Source of the DNA: Lachnospiraceae bacterium
GTDB taxonomy: Bacteria; Bacillota; Clostridia; Lachnospirales; Lachnospiraceae
Direction of reading: 5' to 3'
Assembly: GCA_015057505.1 (NCBI GenBank)
Contig: SVEG01000015.1
Coordinates: 1 to 64,000 of the forward strand
Length of the DNA: 64,000 bases
Of the stretch, positions 40,993-50,934 are shown piece after piece. The translations under genes and the position numbers were made by a program. How positions within the stretch are numbered: the stretch's first letter is position 1; every line of letters starts with the position of its first letter. The notes beneath the pieces are model-generated. The model had not been told where the DNA came from. It made no database searches and saw nothing but the letters and a program-made list of their open reading frames with translations.

Positions 40993-42183
40993 TTAGTTAG
41001 TGTAATTGTCGAAATATCCCTGCACAAGAACAACAGGTGTACCCTTGTCACCTGAACCGCTTGTCAAATCGCAGAGTGAACCAATGAGGTCAGTAAGCTG
41101 TCTGGGAGTTGTTCCCTGTGAAGCCATGTTACCTACAAGGTTATTATCCTTAGTCTTGATACGCTCTGAGATAGCCTCTCTGAGTGCTTCGCCGCTAAGA
41201 TTTGCGAAATCATTGTCTGCAAGATATTTGAGCTTAAGCTCGTTCGGAGTTCCGATAAGGCCGTCGGTAAATGCAGGAGATACGCAGGGGTCTGCGAGTT
41301 CCCAAATCTTACCCTGAGGATCCTTGAATGCACCGTCACCGTAAACCATAACCTCAATGTGCTTGCCTGTTGCATCGCAAAGCTTCTTCTGGATGTCAAG
41401 AACAAGATCCTTGCACTCCTTCGGGAAAAGCTTGATGCTGTCTTCTGTAGACTTGTTAGAACCGAGAAGACCGAATTTCTCATTGTAACCGCTTCCGTCA
41501 ACAGAAGCAGTAAGTATATCATCAAGACCGCAAACAATCTTCGCACCGTTAGCACGGAGAATTCTCTTGGTTCTTGCTCTTGTATGAATGTCACAGTTGA
41601 TTACGCAGTCTGTGTACTTAAGAATTGTAGCAGGCTGGTTTGCAAAAATAACCTCAACCTCAGCACCTGCCTCACGGATAATCTGTGAGTAGTACTCAAC
41701 ATAATCAACGCCTGTAAACTCATGCTTGTTCTCGCCGAACAATTCTCTATATTTGTCAAGTGTCAAAACATCAGAATACGGATTGATGCCTGCATCATCC
41801 AATTTGTCGAGTGATACAAGATTATTACCAACCTCGTCACTGGGATAGCTGAGCATAAGAACTACCTTCTTAGCGCCCATTGCAATACCCTTTAAGCAGA
41901 TTGCAAAACGGTTTCTTGAAAGAATCGGGAAAATAACACCGATTGTCTCTCCGCCAAGCTTAGCCTTAACATCCTTCGCTATAGCCTCAACTGACGCATA
42001 ATTACCCTGGCTTCTTGCTACGATGGATTCTGTTACGGCAACAACATCTCTGTCGCGCAATTCAAAATTCTCGTACTGAGCTGCCTCGATAACACTGTCA
42101 GCCACTATCTTTGCAAGGTCGTCTCCCTGTCTGATAATAGGACAACGAATACCTCTAGAAACTGTACCAACTCTTCTTTCCAT
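40993..42183 (-). CDS. coenzyme F420-0:glutamate ligase-like protein
   Basis: 396 residues. It has the CofE-type opening (G-I-R-C-P-I-I-R-Q-G-D-D-L near 11-23, then D-V-V-A-V-T-E-S-I near 45-53) and later V-Y-G-D-G-A-F-K-D and D-P-C-V-S-P-A-F-T-D blocks. CofE adds glutamates to F420-0 in methanogens and actinobacteria. Nothing else of F420 synthesis is seen here and Lachnospiraceae are not known for it, so this homologue probably joins glutamate to another substrate. It precedes guaA on the same strand. An Asp/Glu-rich C-terminus extends beyond short archaeal CofE. Confidence 0.78.
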   Translation of the reverse strand: MERRVGTVSRGIRCPIIRQGDDLAKIVADSVIEAAQYENFELRDRDVVAVTESIVARSQGNYASVEAIAKDVKAKLGGETIGVIFPILSRNRFAICLKGIAMGAKKVVLMLSYPSDEVGNNLVSLDKLDDAGINPYSDVLTLDKYRELFGENKHEFTGVDYVEYYSQIIREAGAEVEVIFANQPATILKYTDCVINCDIHTRARTKRILRANGAKIVCGLDDILTASVDGSGYNEKFGLLGSNKSTEDSIKLFPKECKDLVLDIQKKLCDATGKHIEVMVYGDGAFKDPQGKIWELADPCVSPAFTDGLIGTPNELKLKYLADNDFANLSGEALREAISERIKTKDNNLVGNMASQGTTPRQLTDLIGSLCDLTSGSGDKGTPVVLVQGYFDNYTN

Positions 42184-42356
42184 TGTTTTCCACCTTTTCT
42201 TTTTTAAATTATTGCTGTGTGCAACCGGTCTTAAAAAAGCAGTGAATTACCCTACTCAATTTTGACACATATCAATATATCACACACTTTTCTATATTTC
42301 AACATTTCTAACGCTATTTTTTTTTGGATATTTTATAAATTTTTTGTGAAAAATGC

Positions 42357-43277
42357 TTATTTATACATGCTGAAAAGCTCATTAACCGCCGCACGGTATT
42401 CAACGAGTCTGTTAGTCTTTCTAATCTTCTTAAGTTGCTTTTCGCCGTCCTCAAAAAAATCACCAAGTAAACTCCAGATTTCCTTCATCTTAAAGAGGGT
42501 GTTGCGGTCACCGGATATTATCTCGGTGTAGCAGTCAAGAATATCATTATGGAATGCCTTGACCTTCTCGGTCGTAATGCGCTCCCTGCCTTTAATTTCA
42601 CCGATAAGTCCCGGATTCTTAAAAAGGCCCCTGCCAATCATCACCCTGTCGGCTTCCGGAAACATCCCTGTAATCCGCTCATAATCCGCAACACTGCAAA
42701 TATCCCCGTTATAACAAACCGGTACTTTACTGTTTGAAAAAGCTTCTGCAAACACTTCCAAGTTAACGGGATTGCGGTACATGTCTGTTCTTACCCTGGG
42801 ATGAATTATAAGCTCCTCCATCGGATACTTGTTATAAATCTCTTGCAGACGCGGCCATTCCGATGCATCCGCAAGACCAATCCTTGTCTTTATCGAAATC
42901 TTAAGCGGGCATTTTTCAAATATCTCCGCAAGAAAAGCATCAAGCTCCTCCGGGTGCGCAAGAAAACCTGCACCACGTCCTTTTGAAACAACCGTACCCG
43001 AAGGACAGCCTAGATTAAGATTAACAGTAGTATATCCCAAATCCTCAAGTATTTTCGCAATATTCAAAAAATCTTCTGTTTTGTTAGTAAGAATCTGCGG
43101 TACAACCACCATCCCCTTGTTATGTTCAGGGTCCATATCGTTAATCTCTTTGTGGCTTAAGCCGCCGCCCGATATAAACGGTGTGAAATACTTGTCCACG
43201 TCGCCAAAATGTTTGTGGTAGATATTCCTGAAAATATATCCCGTAAACCCCTCCATGGGTGCCATGTAAAATTGCAT
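42357..43277 (-). CDS. dus: tRNA-dihydrouridine synthase family protein
   Basis: 306 residues, TIM barrel with FMN. M-A-P-M-E-G-F-T-G at 5-13 is the flavin-binding opening, L-N-L-G-C-P-S-G near 88-95 contains the catalytic Cys, K-T-R-I-G near 130 and V-M-I-G-R-G-L near 218 are conserved. It reduces uridines in the tRNA D-loop with NADPH; which position cannot be told. Single gene; GGAGG upstream. Confidence 0.88.
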   Translation of the reverse strand: MQFYMAPMEGFTGYIFRNIYHKHFGDVDKYFTPFISGGGLSHKEINDMDPEHNKGMVVVPQILTNKTEDFLNIAKILEDLGYTTVNLNLGCPSGTVVSKGRGAGFLAHPEELDAFLAEIFEKCPLKISIKTRIGLADASEWPRLQEIYNKYPMEELIIHPRVRTDMYRNPVNLEVFAEAFSNSKVPVCYNGDICSVADYERITGMFPEADRVMIGRGLFKNPGLIGEIKGRERITTEKVKAFHNDILDCYTEIISGDRNTLFKMKEIWSLLGDFFEDGEKQLKKIRKTNRLVEYRAAVNELFSMYK

Positions 43278-43378
43278 GTTGTCCTCCGTACCTTTTTAAC
43301 CATACTTACTTAATCCATTTTGTTCTCTCTGTTCAGTGTACCATATTTCTCTTTTTAAAAAAAGCCTTTATAAAAGGA

Positions 43379-43420
43379 ATATCCCCACGAATTACTGTTT
43401 CCGGTAATCCGTGAGGATAT
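43379..43420 (-). terminator. terminator of the alcohol dehydrogenase gene
   Basis: ATATCCCCACG-AATTAC arms pair with GTAAT-CCGTGAGGATAT (two bulges), 7-nt loop, followed by TCCTTTTAT on the minus strand. Confidence 0.75.
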
Positions 43421-43447
43421 GAGTGCGTAATTATATTTTATTTAATC

Positions 43448-44596
43448 TTACAATAAAGACTCGTATAACTTAGTAATATCTTCAACGCTTGTTGCTTTCG
43501 GATTACCCGGACGGCAAGCATCATCAAATGCAGACTGTGCAAGGAAAGGAATATCTTCCTTCTTAACGATATCCTTAAGGTCTGCGGGAATTCCAACATC
43601 CTTGGAAAGTTGCTTAACTGCGTCAATTGCTGCCTTTCTGTACTCTTCCACGCTCATGTTCTCTGTACCCTTAACGCCCATAGCCTGTGCGATGTATTTG
43701 TACTTGTCGCCTGTTGCCTCTGCATTGTATTCCATAACTGTAGGAAGAATGATTGCATTGGCAATTCCGTGAGGTGTGTCATACAACGCTCCGAGAGGAT
43801 GTGCCATTGAGTGAACAATACCTAAACCTACGTTAGAGAAGCCCATACCTGCAACATACTGTCCAAGAGCCATGCCTTCACGACCTTCGGGTGTATTATC
43901 TACTGCACCTCTGAGTGAACGTGCAATGATTTCAATTGCTTTCAAATGGAACATATCTGAAAGTTCCCAAGCACCTGCTGTAATGTAGCCTTCGATAGCA
44001 TGTGTCAAAGCATCCATACCTGTAGCTGCCGTAAGGCCCTTAGGCATTGTTGACATCATGTCAGGGTCAACTACTGCCACAATCGGGATATCATGAGGAT
44101 CTACGCATACCATCTTACGATTCTTCTCTACGTCCGTGATAACGTAATTGATTGTAACCTCTGCTGCCGTACCTGCAGTTGTAGGAACTGCGATAATCGG
44201 AACACATTTATTCTTGGTGTCTGCAACACCTTCAAGGCTTCTTACATCTGCAAATTCAGGATTGGTGATAATGATACCCACTGCCTTAGCTGTATCCATT
44301 GAAGAACCGCCGCCGATTGCAACGATATAATCTGCGCCTGCAGCCTTAAATGCCTCTACACCTGCCTGTACGTTCTCGATAGTCGGGTTAGGCTTGATTT
44401 CTGAGAAAATCTCGTAAGCAAGTCCTGCTCCGTCAAGAACATCAAGTACCTTCTTAGTAACACCGAATTTAATCAAGTCGGGATCCGAACATACCAGAGC
44501 CTTCTTAAAAGCTCTGCTCTTAGCTTCATCTGCAACTGCCGCAATAGCACCTGCTCCGTGATAAGAAATCTCATTCAAAATAAATCTGTTTGCCAT
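43448..44596 (-). CDS. iron-containing alcohol dehydrogenase (FucO/DhaT type)
   Basis: 382 residues, group III ADH. The NAD-binding G-G-G-S-S-M-D-T-A-K is near 96-105 and T-T-A-G-T-A-A-E-V-T near 140. Metal ligands sit in D-P-x-M near 193, G-M-D-A-L-T-H-A-I-E-G-Y (His near 205) and H-S-M-A-H-P-L-G-A ... P-H-G (about 262-278). Likely substrates are lactaldehyde/propanediol, propanediol/hydroxypropanal or short aldehydes. It starts 17 nt after the PocR-domain sensor gene, so the pair forms an operon and the sensor hints at a diol. Confidence 0.9.
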   Translation of the reverse strand: MANRFILNEISYHGAGAIAAVADEAKSRAFKKALVCSDPDLIKFGVTKKVLDVLDGAGLAYEIFSEIKPNPTIENVQAGVEAFKAAGADYIVAIGGGSSMDTAKAVGIIITNPEFADVRSLEGVADTKNKCVPIIAVPTTAGTAAEVTINYVITDVEKNRKMVCVDPHDIPIVAVVDPDMMSTMPKGLTAATGMDALTHAIEGYITAGAWELSDMFHLKAIEIIARSLRGAVDNTPEGREGMALGQYVAGMGFSNVGLGIVHSMAHPLGALYDTPHGIANAIILPTVMEYNAEATGDKYKYIAQAMGVKGTENMSVEEYRKAAIDAVKQLSKDVGIPADLKDIVKKEDIPFLAQSAFDDACRPGNPKATSVEDITKLYESLL

Positions 44597-44613
44597 ATTA
44601 ATACCTCTCCTTT

Positions 44614-45396
44614 TTATATATTGTGTTTTGCATTCATCTTTGCTACGGAATCCTTTATCTCCTTAGCAGCGTCACTGATTTCCTTATGGATTACAGCCGA
44701 CTGTCCCGCAAGTTCGCCCATCTGTTGTGCAACTACGGCAAATCCTGCGCCTGCAATACCTGCTCTTGCCGACTCAATAGACGCGTTAAGTGCAAGAATA
44801 TTCTGCTTGGAAGCAATTCCTTCAAGCTCCTTGGTCTTCTTGTTGATAATCTCTACCGTTCTTGTCGCAGTCTCAAGCTCTTCATCAAAAACATTAAGTC
44901 TCTTACTGTTACAATATTTCATATACTCAAGATTAACAACCTGATTAACAACGTCTGCAAGCAATCCTGCCGCTGCCCTGATGGACTTCTCTGTACGAAT
45001 CGGAACCTTCCTGAGTGCCTCTACATAATCATCCGGATTAATCGAAAGCTCTTCCGCAATCTTTCTAAATTGCTCTTCATCGGGTTCCTGCGGCAACACC
45101 TGACCTCCGATGATTGCGCCGACCTTCTGACCTTCAACAATAATGTCTGCAGCAAAGTCCATGAGCCCTGCATGACAATAATATGTACCTGTGCATTCAT
45201 TATCACACTTAATACAGCGCTTGGCACCTTCAACACTGTTCCTCGTATATTTCATACAAAAATCGTTAAAGTTACTGCCCTCTGTTATATAATTACCGTC
45301 ATCCCCAACTGCAATCGCTGCAAGTCCTGTAGCATCCGAAAACTGGTCCTGAATACTCTGAAGCAGCTTTAAATCCATAAAATCACTAATCTTCAT
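44614..45396 (-). CDS. soluble PocR-MCP sensor protein
   Basis: 260 residues. A PocR domain (about 3-155) contains the Cys cluster C-I-K-C-D ... C-T-G ... Y-Y-C-H-A-G near 58-75 and G-Q-V-L-P near 94. It is followed by a short chemoreceptor hairpin (about 175-255) with I-L-A-L-N-A-S-I-E-S-A-R-A-G and G-F-A-V-V-A, lacking the long methylation helices and any membrane segment. PocR domains bind hydrocarbon derivatives such as 1,3-propanediol. It may couple a fermentation product to the chemotaxis machinery or act as a local sensor. ATG 45396 is chosen (GAGGA 7-8 nt upstream). Same operon as the dehydrogenase. Confidence 0.85.
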   Translation of the reverse strand: MKISDFMDLKLLQSIQDQFSDATGLAAIAVGDDGNYITEGSNFNDFCMKYTRNSVEGAKRCIKCDNECTGTYYCHAGLMDFAADIIVEGQKVGAIIGGQVLPQEPDEEQFRKIAEELSINPDDYVEALRKVPIRTEKSIRAAAGLLADVVNQVVNLEYMKYCNSKRLNVFDEELETATRTVEIINKKTKELEGIASKQNILALNASIESARAGIAGAGFAVVAQQMGELAGQSAVIHKEISDAAKEIKDSVAKMNAKHNI

Positions 45397-45559
45397 ATTA
45401 GTTTCCTCTGCTGTACACATCATAGCGTGAATTGTGCACTGTCTCTCTTGTAAATTGTTGTTTCAAACAAAGTTTACGTATATATATTTTCTTACTTTTT
45501 ATCTCAAAAGTCAAGTGTTTTCTCTCATTTTAACATTAAAACCATTCAAACAAAAAACT

Positions 45560-45601
45560 CGGATAATACCGAAAATAACTTTTATCTTTCGATACTATCC
45601 G
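45560..45601 (-). terminator. terminator of the GH2 operon
   Basis: CGGATA...TATCCG with further inner pairing (TCGAAA/TTTTCGG), followed on the minus strand by GTTTTTTG. It ends the 61.7-45.6 kb run. Confidence 0.8.
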
Positions 45602-45613
45602 AAGCTTTAATAA

Positions 45614-47995
45614 CTATACTATATCAAAATCAACAATACAAGCTTCCAGTCCTTCCGCCTCAAACGTGACAGTAACTTTGCCCGGAGCATCTGCCATAAC
45701 CACTGCAAGAAGTGCACCTGCAAACATTTTTCGCGAAGATTCGGAATATACTGTCAAATCCTTTAGATTACCGCCATCCATGCCCACAAGATGTGCCGGT
45801 CCGTCAATTTTGATACTTACAAGCGGCGTCGCGGTAGGCACTCTTAAATCTGCCTTGTCTGCTGCACTTATTTCAAACTGCACAAGACCGCCCGGTGCTA
45901 CCTGTTTTGTGTCAGGTACAGCTGCAAGTTTTACCGCTTCTCCTGTCGTTTTAAGTACCTTTTCTGCTACAATCTCACCATTTTTGTAGCCGACCGCCTT
46001 AAGCTCACCTTGCTCATACGGCACATCAAAAGAAAGATGCAAATCATTGGTGGTACGATAAGTATTCCTGCCCTCAAACCAGTTATTCTGCGCACCGCTT
46101 CTTGGCCAACCGAGCCCCTTGGTTCCTACAAGCCTGTCGTTAATATAGAGTTTAACCTCGTCACAGTTTGTATAACAAATAACGTGCTTGAAGGTCCCCT
46201 CCTGACCCTGCCAGTTCCAATGCGGTATAAGATGCAATGTTATATCATCATTATTCCATATTGATCTGAAATAATAGTAAGAATCCTTCTCAAAGCCCGC
46301 AGTATCAAGCGGACCGCTTGCGGCACCTCTGGACGGCCATCTCGTCTCGCCGAGATAATCTATACCTGTCCATAGATAATCGCCGGCAACATAGTCATGT
46401 GTCGCCGTAAAACGCCACAAGGCTTCGTTATCAAGCGTGCTTATCTCATATCTGTCAAAAAACATACCTTCATCAACGTAATTACCTCTTATTCCGCCTA
46501 CTGACGGGTTCTCAGAGCCAAGCATACGCCACGTGGGATGAAGTATCCTATCTTCTTCATAAAAGGTCTCCGCCCTGTTTCTCCAGCGTCCGGTATAGTT
46601 GTAACCCACAACATCAACCGTGTCAAGGAATCCCTCTGTAGCACTCCATGCAGGCACGGAAGCAATATTATCACAGGCCGTCGTTACCATTCTTGAGTGA
46701 TCCTCTCTATGGCAGATATCCTGCAAAAACTTCGCGATTGCAACACCATCACGGGATGCCTGCTCAGGGATCTCGTTGCCAATGCTCCAAAGGATTACCG
46801 AAGGATGGTTAAAATCCCTGTGTATCATTTTAACCAGGTCTTCCTCAATATTGTTCTTAAAGAACTGGCTGTACCCATATGAAAAATTCTCTGAAAAATA
46901 ATTGTGATTCTTGTTTTTACCGAGCATCCACTCATCACAGATTTCATCCATAACAAGGAAACCAAGCTCATCACACAAATCAAGGAACTCCTGACTCGGC
47001 GGATTGTGTGCGCATCTGATACCGTTACAGCCCATATCCTTTAATTTCTTAAGTCTGCGCTCCCATATTTCACCGTAGCCGACTGCACCCGCAAGGCCAC
47101 AATCATGATGCAGGCACATTCCTTTAATCTTGACTGATTCACCGTTAAGCAAAAATCCCTTGTCGCAGTCAAATGTCGCCGTACGCAAGCCGACACGGGT
47201 TGTCATCTCATCCACAGGTTCTCCGTCCACCATAACCGTACTTACAAGAGTATAGAGATACGGGGTCTTATCCGTCCAAAGATGAGGTGCCTTTATGTCC
47301 GGGCGAGTCTCACACTGACCCTTTTCACCTGCTTCGAGATATATTCCGGCACCTGCCTTGGTTATAAGCTTGCCTTCCGCGTCATATAACTTATGCACCA
47401 CTCCTGTATAAATTGGCAAATCACTGTCATTCACAAGTGTCGCGCGAAGCTGTATTGAAGCAATATCCTGTGTAGGATAAATTCCGTTCGTATCATATTG
47501 AAGCCCCCATAAGTCAAAATGGACTTTCCCCGTACGGATAAGTGTTACGTTACGATAAATTCCCGAACCACTGTACCATCTGCTGTTAGGCTGTTTGCTG
47601 TTATCCACGCGGACCGCCAACACATTTTCACCCTCAAGAAGTTTGCCTGTAAGCTCCGCCGTAAAAGGTGTATAGCCATAAGCATGCGAAGCAATCCGCT
47701 CCCCATTTAAATATACGGTGGCACACATATATACACCATCAAAAAGAAGACTTACTTCTTCATCGTCCTTTAAATCTTCTATCACAAAATGCTTACGGTA
47801 CCAGCCCGTTCCTGCCATTGCAAAACCTCCGCCTCCACCGGTCATGGCATCTTCTTTAAGTTCATTCTCTATACTCCAGTCATGAGGAAGATTAAGTAAT
47901 CTCCAGTCTGAGTCATTATATTCTTTGCATACATATTCCTTTGCATCATCAAGAACAAATTTCCATCCGTTATTAAAATTCTCTGTTATTCGCAT
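45614..47995 (-). CDS. GH2 beta-galactosidase-type glycosidase
   Basis: 793 residues, cytoplasmic. Jelly-roll domain with D-W-R-L-L-N-L-P-H-D-W-S near 32-43, Ig-like domain, then a TIM barrel with the acid/base W-S-I-G-N-E near 402 and the likely nucleophile in L-G-S-E-N near 478; D-Y-L-W-T-G-I-D-Y-L-G-E near 530 is typical. A C-terminal DUF4982-like/Ig part follows (about 590-793). It probably cleaves the oligosaccharide imported by the transporters just upstream. The start is ATG 47995; the frame runs open to 48286 through the upstream terminator, so the extension is not coding. Confidence 0.9.
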   Translation of the reverse strand: MRITENFNNGWKFVLDDAKEYVCKEYNDSDWRLLNLPHDWSIENELKEDAMTGGGGGFAMAGTGWYRKHFVIEDLKDDEEVSLLFDGVYMCATVYLNGERIASHAYGYTPFTAELTGKLLEGENVLAVRVDNSKQPNSRWYSGSGIYRNVTLIRTGKVHFDLWGLQYDTNGIYPTQDIASIQLRATLVNDSDLPIYTGVVHKLYDAEGKLITKAGAGIYLEAGEKGQCETRPDIKAPHLWTDKTPYLYTLVSTVMVDGEPVDEMTTRVGLRTATFDCDKGFLLNGESVKIKGMCLHHDCGLAGAVGYGEIWERRLKKLKDMGCNGIRCAHNPPSQEFLDLCDELGFLVMDEICDEWMLGKNKNHNYFSENFSYGYSQFFKNNIEEDLVKMIHRDFNHPSVILWSIGNEIPEQASRDGVAIAKFLQDICHREDHSRMVTTACDNIASVPAWSATEGFLDTVDVVGYNYTGRWRNRAETFYEEDRILHPTWRMLGSENPSVGGIRGNYVDEGMFFDRYEISTLDNEALWRFTATHDYVAGDYLWTGIDYLGETRWPSRGAASGPLDTAGFEKDSYYYFRSIWNNDDITLHLIPHWNWQGQEGTFKHVICYTNCDEVKLYINDRLVGTKGLGWPRSGAQNNWFEGRNTYRTTNDLHLSFDVPYEQGELKAVGYKNGEIVAEKVLKTTGEAVKLAAVPDTKQVAPGGLVQFEISAADKADLRVPTATPLVSIKIDGPAHLVGMDGGNLKDLTVYSESSRKMFAGALLAVVMADAPGKVTVTFEAEGLEACIVDFDIV

Positions 47996-48136
47996 TTTTT
48001 TCTCGCTTTCCTGATAAAGATTTTTACTGCCTCTTTGTATATCGTCATAAGCATTAATATAATTTACATTGTAGCGGAAAATATTATTTCCTGTGGAGCG
48101 CTTTAGTAAAATGAGCTCAGACCATGAGACAAAAAA

Positions 48137-48164
48137 CCCGCAAGGTAGTTTCCTACCCTGCGGG
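48137..48164 (-). terminator. terminator/attenuator after the second binding protein
   Basis: CCCGCAGGGTAG pairs with CTACCTTGCGGG (one G-U), loop of 4, followed by TTTTTT on the minus strand. GH2 expression must read through it or use its own promoter (a TACAAT box and the dyad GGAAA-N6-TTTCC lie near 48060-48090). Confidence 0.88.
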
Positions 48165-48216
48165 CCATTATGTGTGTTACATTCTGGAACAATCGAGTTG
48201 AACCGAATATTTTTAA

Positions 48217-49848
48217 TTAGTTGTTCATTGCATCGTAAGCTGCATTCATCTCTTCGATAACAATTGTACCACCAGCTCCGTACCACTGCTCGATAGCTGC
48301 ATCATATGCTGTGTCATCAATAACACCTGTGATGTAGTCTGTCAAAGCGCCATCAAGGATAGCGTTAAGATCTGCACCAACTTCAACATATTTTGCACTT
48401 TCCAAACCTAATGAGTAGTCAGAAACGATGTACTGTTTGCCCAATTCGTAGATAGCTGCTTCCTTCTGCTGAGCTTCTGTATCAGCTCTACCTGAAACTA
48501 ACTTAGCTGCTTCTTCTGCATTATGGAAGTAAGGTACAATCTGGTTGTAACCATTTCTATAAAGCTGTGAACCAAGACCAGCTGCTGTTCTCTCATCACC
48601 TATTACTAAGTATACATAACCTTCTTCATCAAGGTACCAGTCTTTGCCTTCGATACCATAGTTAATCATGTTTGTCATCTCAGCATCGTTCATTGCATTT
48701 AAGAAGTTGAGGCAAGCCATCAAATCTTCTTCTGTAGGAGCAAGAGACTTTGTGATTGCAATATATCCTGTGTAACCAGCGTTCTGAGGTCTAACTCTGT
48801 AGCCGAAACCTGTATCAACACCGGGGATATATGTCCATGATGCATTCGGGAATGCACCGGGAGCTTCTTCTGTACCTCTCATGGCAATCTCAATCTTTCT
48901 CATGTTATCAGCACACTGAATATATGTACCGCACATACCATTCTGTACATATGCGTTACGGTTAGAACCAGCACCTACTGAAAGGAAATCTGCAGGAACT
49001 AAACCTTCTGAATACATCTGACGGAACCACTTAACAGCTGTTCTCCACTCTTCTGTTGTTGCATAGTACTCAAGATCACCACTCTCATTAAGACCCCAGT
49101 TGTGAGGAGCACCAAACCATACAGCCATATGTCTGAATACATCTAACCATGCATCCCATGACAAACCATATGTATCGTTCTTACCATTTCCATCGGGATC
49201 GTCGTTTGTAAATGCTACAAGCATCTCATAGAACTGATCAAGTGTCTCAGGTGTTCCGATGTTAAGTGCATCTGCCCAGTCCTGACGATATGCTGTTGCA
49301 TTACGTGCCATGTTAGCTCTAGCACGCGGAATACCGTAAAGTCCACCACCCTGTGATGCAGCAACACGTACACCGTAAGGGATTGTTGTTAAGTTATCAA
49401 ATAAGTCAATGTAATCCAATACATCCCAGAATACGTTGTACTGACAAGCGTTCTGGAACTCTGCGTTCTGGTCTGTAACCATGATTGTTGCCAATTCGCC
49501 TGAAGCATACTTAAGTGTAAGCTTCTCGTAGTAAGAAACACCATCATACAATTCCCATGTAATCTTTGTGTTTGTGTACTCTTCAATCTTCTGTCTGAAC
49601 TCAATTGTCAACGGATCTTCATCATACGCATGATCTGCATTAGGCATCAAGATGCTGATTTCTTTTGCAGGTGTTGTGGGCTTTGCAGAAGTTGTCTCGC
49701 CCTGACTAGGTGTAGTCTCACCGTTATTAGCTGAAGTTGACTCAGCCGGTTTTGAAGTTTCTTCTGTTCCGCCACCGCAACCAGCAAAAACAGATACTGC
49801 CATAACAGCCGCAAGTGCCAATGCTATTACTTTCTTACTTTTTTTCAT
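48217..49848 (-). CDS. carbohydrate ABC transporter binding lipoprotein
   Basis: 543 residues. Lipoprotein signal ending V-F-A-G-C at Cys 23, a Ser/Thr/Glu linker to about 60, and a large family-1 type solute-binding fold (for example W-D-A-W-L-D-V-F-R near 235). It is the binding subunit for the permease pair at 49903-51841. Size is typical of LplA-like proteins for oligosaccharides. AGGAGG before the ATG. Confidence 0.9.
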   Translation of the reverse strand: MKKSKKVIALALAAVMAVSVFAGCGGGTEETSKPAESTSANNGETTPSQGETTSAKPTTPAKEISILMPNADHAYDEDPLTIEFRQKIEEYTNTKITWELYDGVSYYEKLTLKYASGELATIMVTDQNAEFQNACQYNVFWDVLDYIDLFDNLTTIPYGVRVAASQGGGLYGIPRARANMARNATAYRQDWADALNIGTPETLDQFYEMLVAFTNDDPDGNGKNDTYGLSWDAWLDVFRHMAVWFGAPHNWGLNESGDLEYYATTEEWRTAVKWFRQMYSEGLVPADFLSVGAGSNRNAYVQNGMCGTYIQCADNMRKIEIAMRGTEEAPGAFPNASWTYIPGVDTGFGYRVRPQNAGYTGYIAITKSLAPTEEDLMACLNFLNAMNDAEMTNMINYGIEGKDWYLDEEGYVYLVIGDERTAAGLGSQLYRNGYNQIVPYFHNAEEAAKLVSGRADTEAQQKEAAIYELGKQYIVSDYSLGLESAKYVEVGADLNAILDGALTDYITGVIDDTAYDAAIEQWYGAGGTIVIEEMNAAYDAMNN

Positions 49849-49902
49849 ATTTCTCCTCCTATATTTTGCATTATATGCTAAAGGATTGCTCCTAGTAACA
49901 CC

Positions 49903-50934
49903 TTATTCACCGGTAATACCGGATCTTTCAATACCTTCCATAAACAATCGTTGCGCAAAAGCAAAGAATATTATGACGGGTGCACATATAAGTGCTGCCG
50001 ATGCCATAATTACCGCATCATTAAGTGTATCCTCACCATCCGAAAGACCTAATGCAGCCATCTGCTCAAACATGTCTTCAGGCGGTGAATTAATTATACT
50101 TACTATGTATGAAATACGTGGCGGCAAAAAGCCCAATGCTGCTTTATCAATATACATACCGGGTTCATAGGAATCATTCCAGTGCCATACTACCGACAAA
50201 ACTGTCGCAACTACCATAGTTGACTGTCCAAGCGGGAATACAATTCGTGTATATGTTGAAAGGAAACCACAACCGTCAATACGTGCCGCATTTTCCAAAT
50301 CCCTGGGCAGTGTAAGATAAAACTGTCTGAACAGGAATACATACAAACCACCTTTAAGACCGAAACCAAAGAAACACGGTACAATCAAAGGAAGATATGT
50401 ATTTCTCCAACCAAGGTTAACATATGTAAGATACATAGGTATAATCATTGTCTGAATAGGTACAATAAATGCAAGAATTACAACGAAGAACAAAATCTTC
50501 TTTAACGGGAAATTGAATCTTGCAAAGCCATATCCTATAAATGAACAGGATAATACATGACCAAGTGTTGCAAATACCGTTACCAAAACAGAGTTCTTGA
50601 AGTATCTCATATAGTTTATCAAAGTCATGGCTACAGAATAATTCTCAAACTTCAATTCTGTAGGAATCCATTCTACAGCAAAGTTACTTAAGTCAGAATT
50701 AGACTTTAACGAAGTAACTATCATGTATATAAACGGATATACAAATACAAATGCCAAACCAATCAGAAAAACATACATAAACAGCTTAATAATTAACTGC
50801 TTAATTCTTGATGAAGAAGTAAAGTACTGTCGTGCACGCTTCATATAAAACTTAAACTTGCTGAATTCTTCCTTCTTAGTATCTTCGTTTCTTGTTTGTT
50901 TCAATTGTAAGGATTCTTCTGCTCTTATGTCCAC
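49903..50934 (-). CDS. carbohydrate ABC permease, CUT1 type, second of pair 2
   Basis: 343 residues with six membrane helices and the E-A-A-like loop E-N-A-A-R-I-D-G-C-G near 215. The GTG start has AGGAGGTG about 7 nt upstream and lies inside the preceding permease gene, a 59-nt overlap, so the N-terminal 20 residues are encoded twice in different frames. It pairs with 50876-51841. Confidence 0.88.
   Translation of the reverse strand: MDIRAEESLQLKQTRNEDTKKEEFSKFKFYMKRARQYFTSSSRIKQLIIKLFMYVFLIGLAFVFVYPFIYMIVTSLKSNSDLSNFAVEWIPTELKFENYSVAMTLINYMRYFKNSVLVTVFATLGHVLSCSFIGYGFARFNFPLKKILFFVVILAFIVPIQTMIIPMYLTYVNLGWRNTYLPLIVPCFFGFGLKGGLYVFLFRQFYLTLPRDLENAARIDGCGFLSTYTRIVFPLGQSTMVVATVLSVVWHWNDSYEPGMYIDKAALGFLPPRISYIVSIINSPPEDMFEQMAALGLSDGEDTLNDAVIMASAALICAPVIIFFAFAQRLFMEGIERSGITGE

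Noticed and set aside
48000..48286. 97-codon N-terminal extension of the GH2 gene
   Set aside because: It runs through the terminator of the binding-protein gene and precedes the normal N-terminus of GH2 enzymes.
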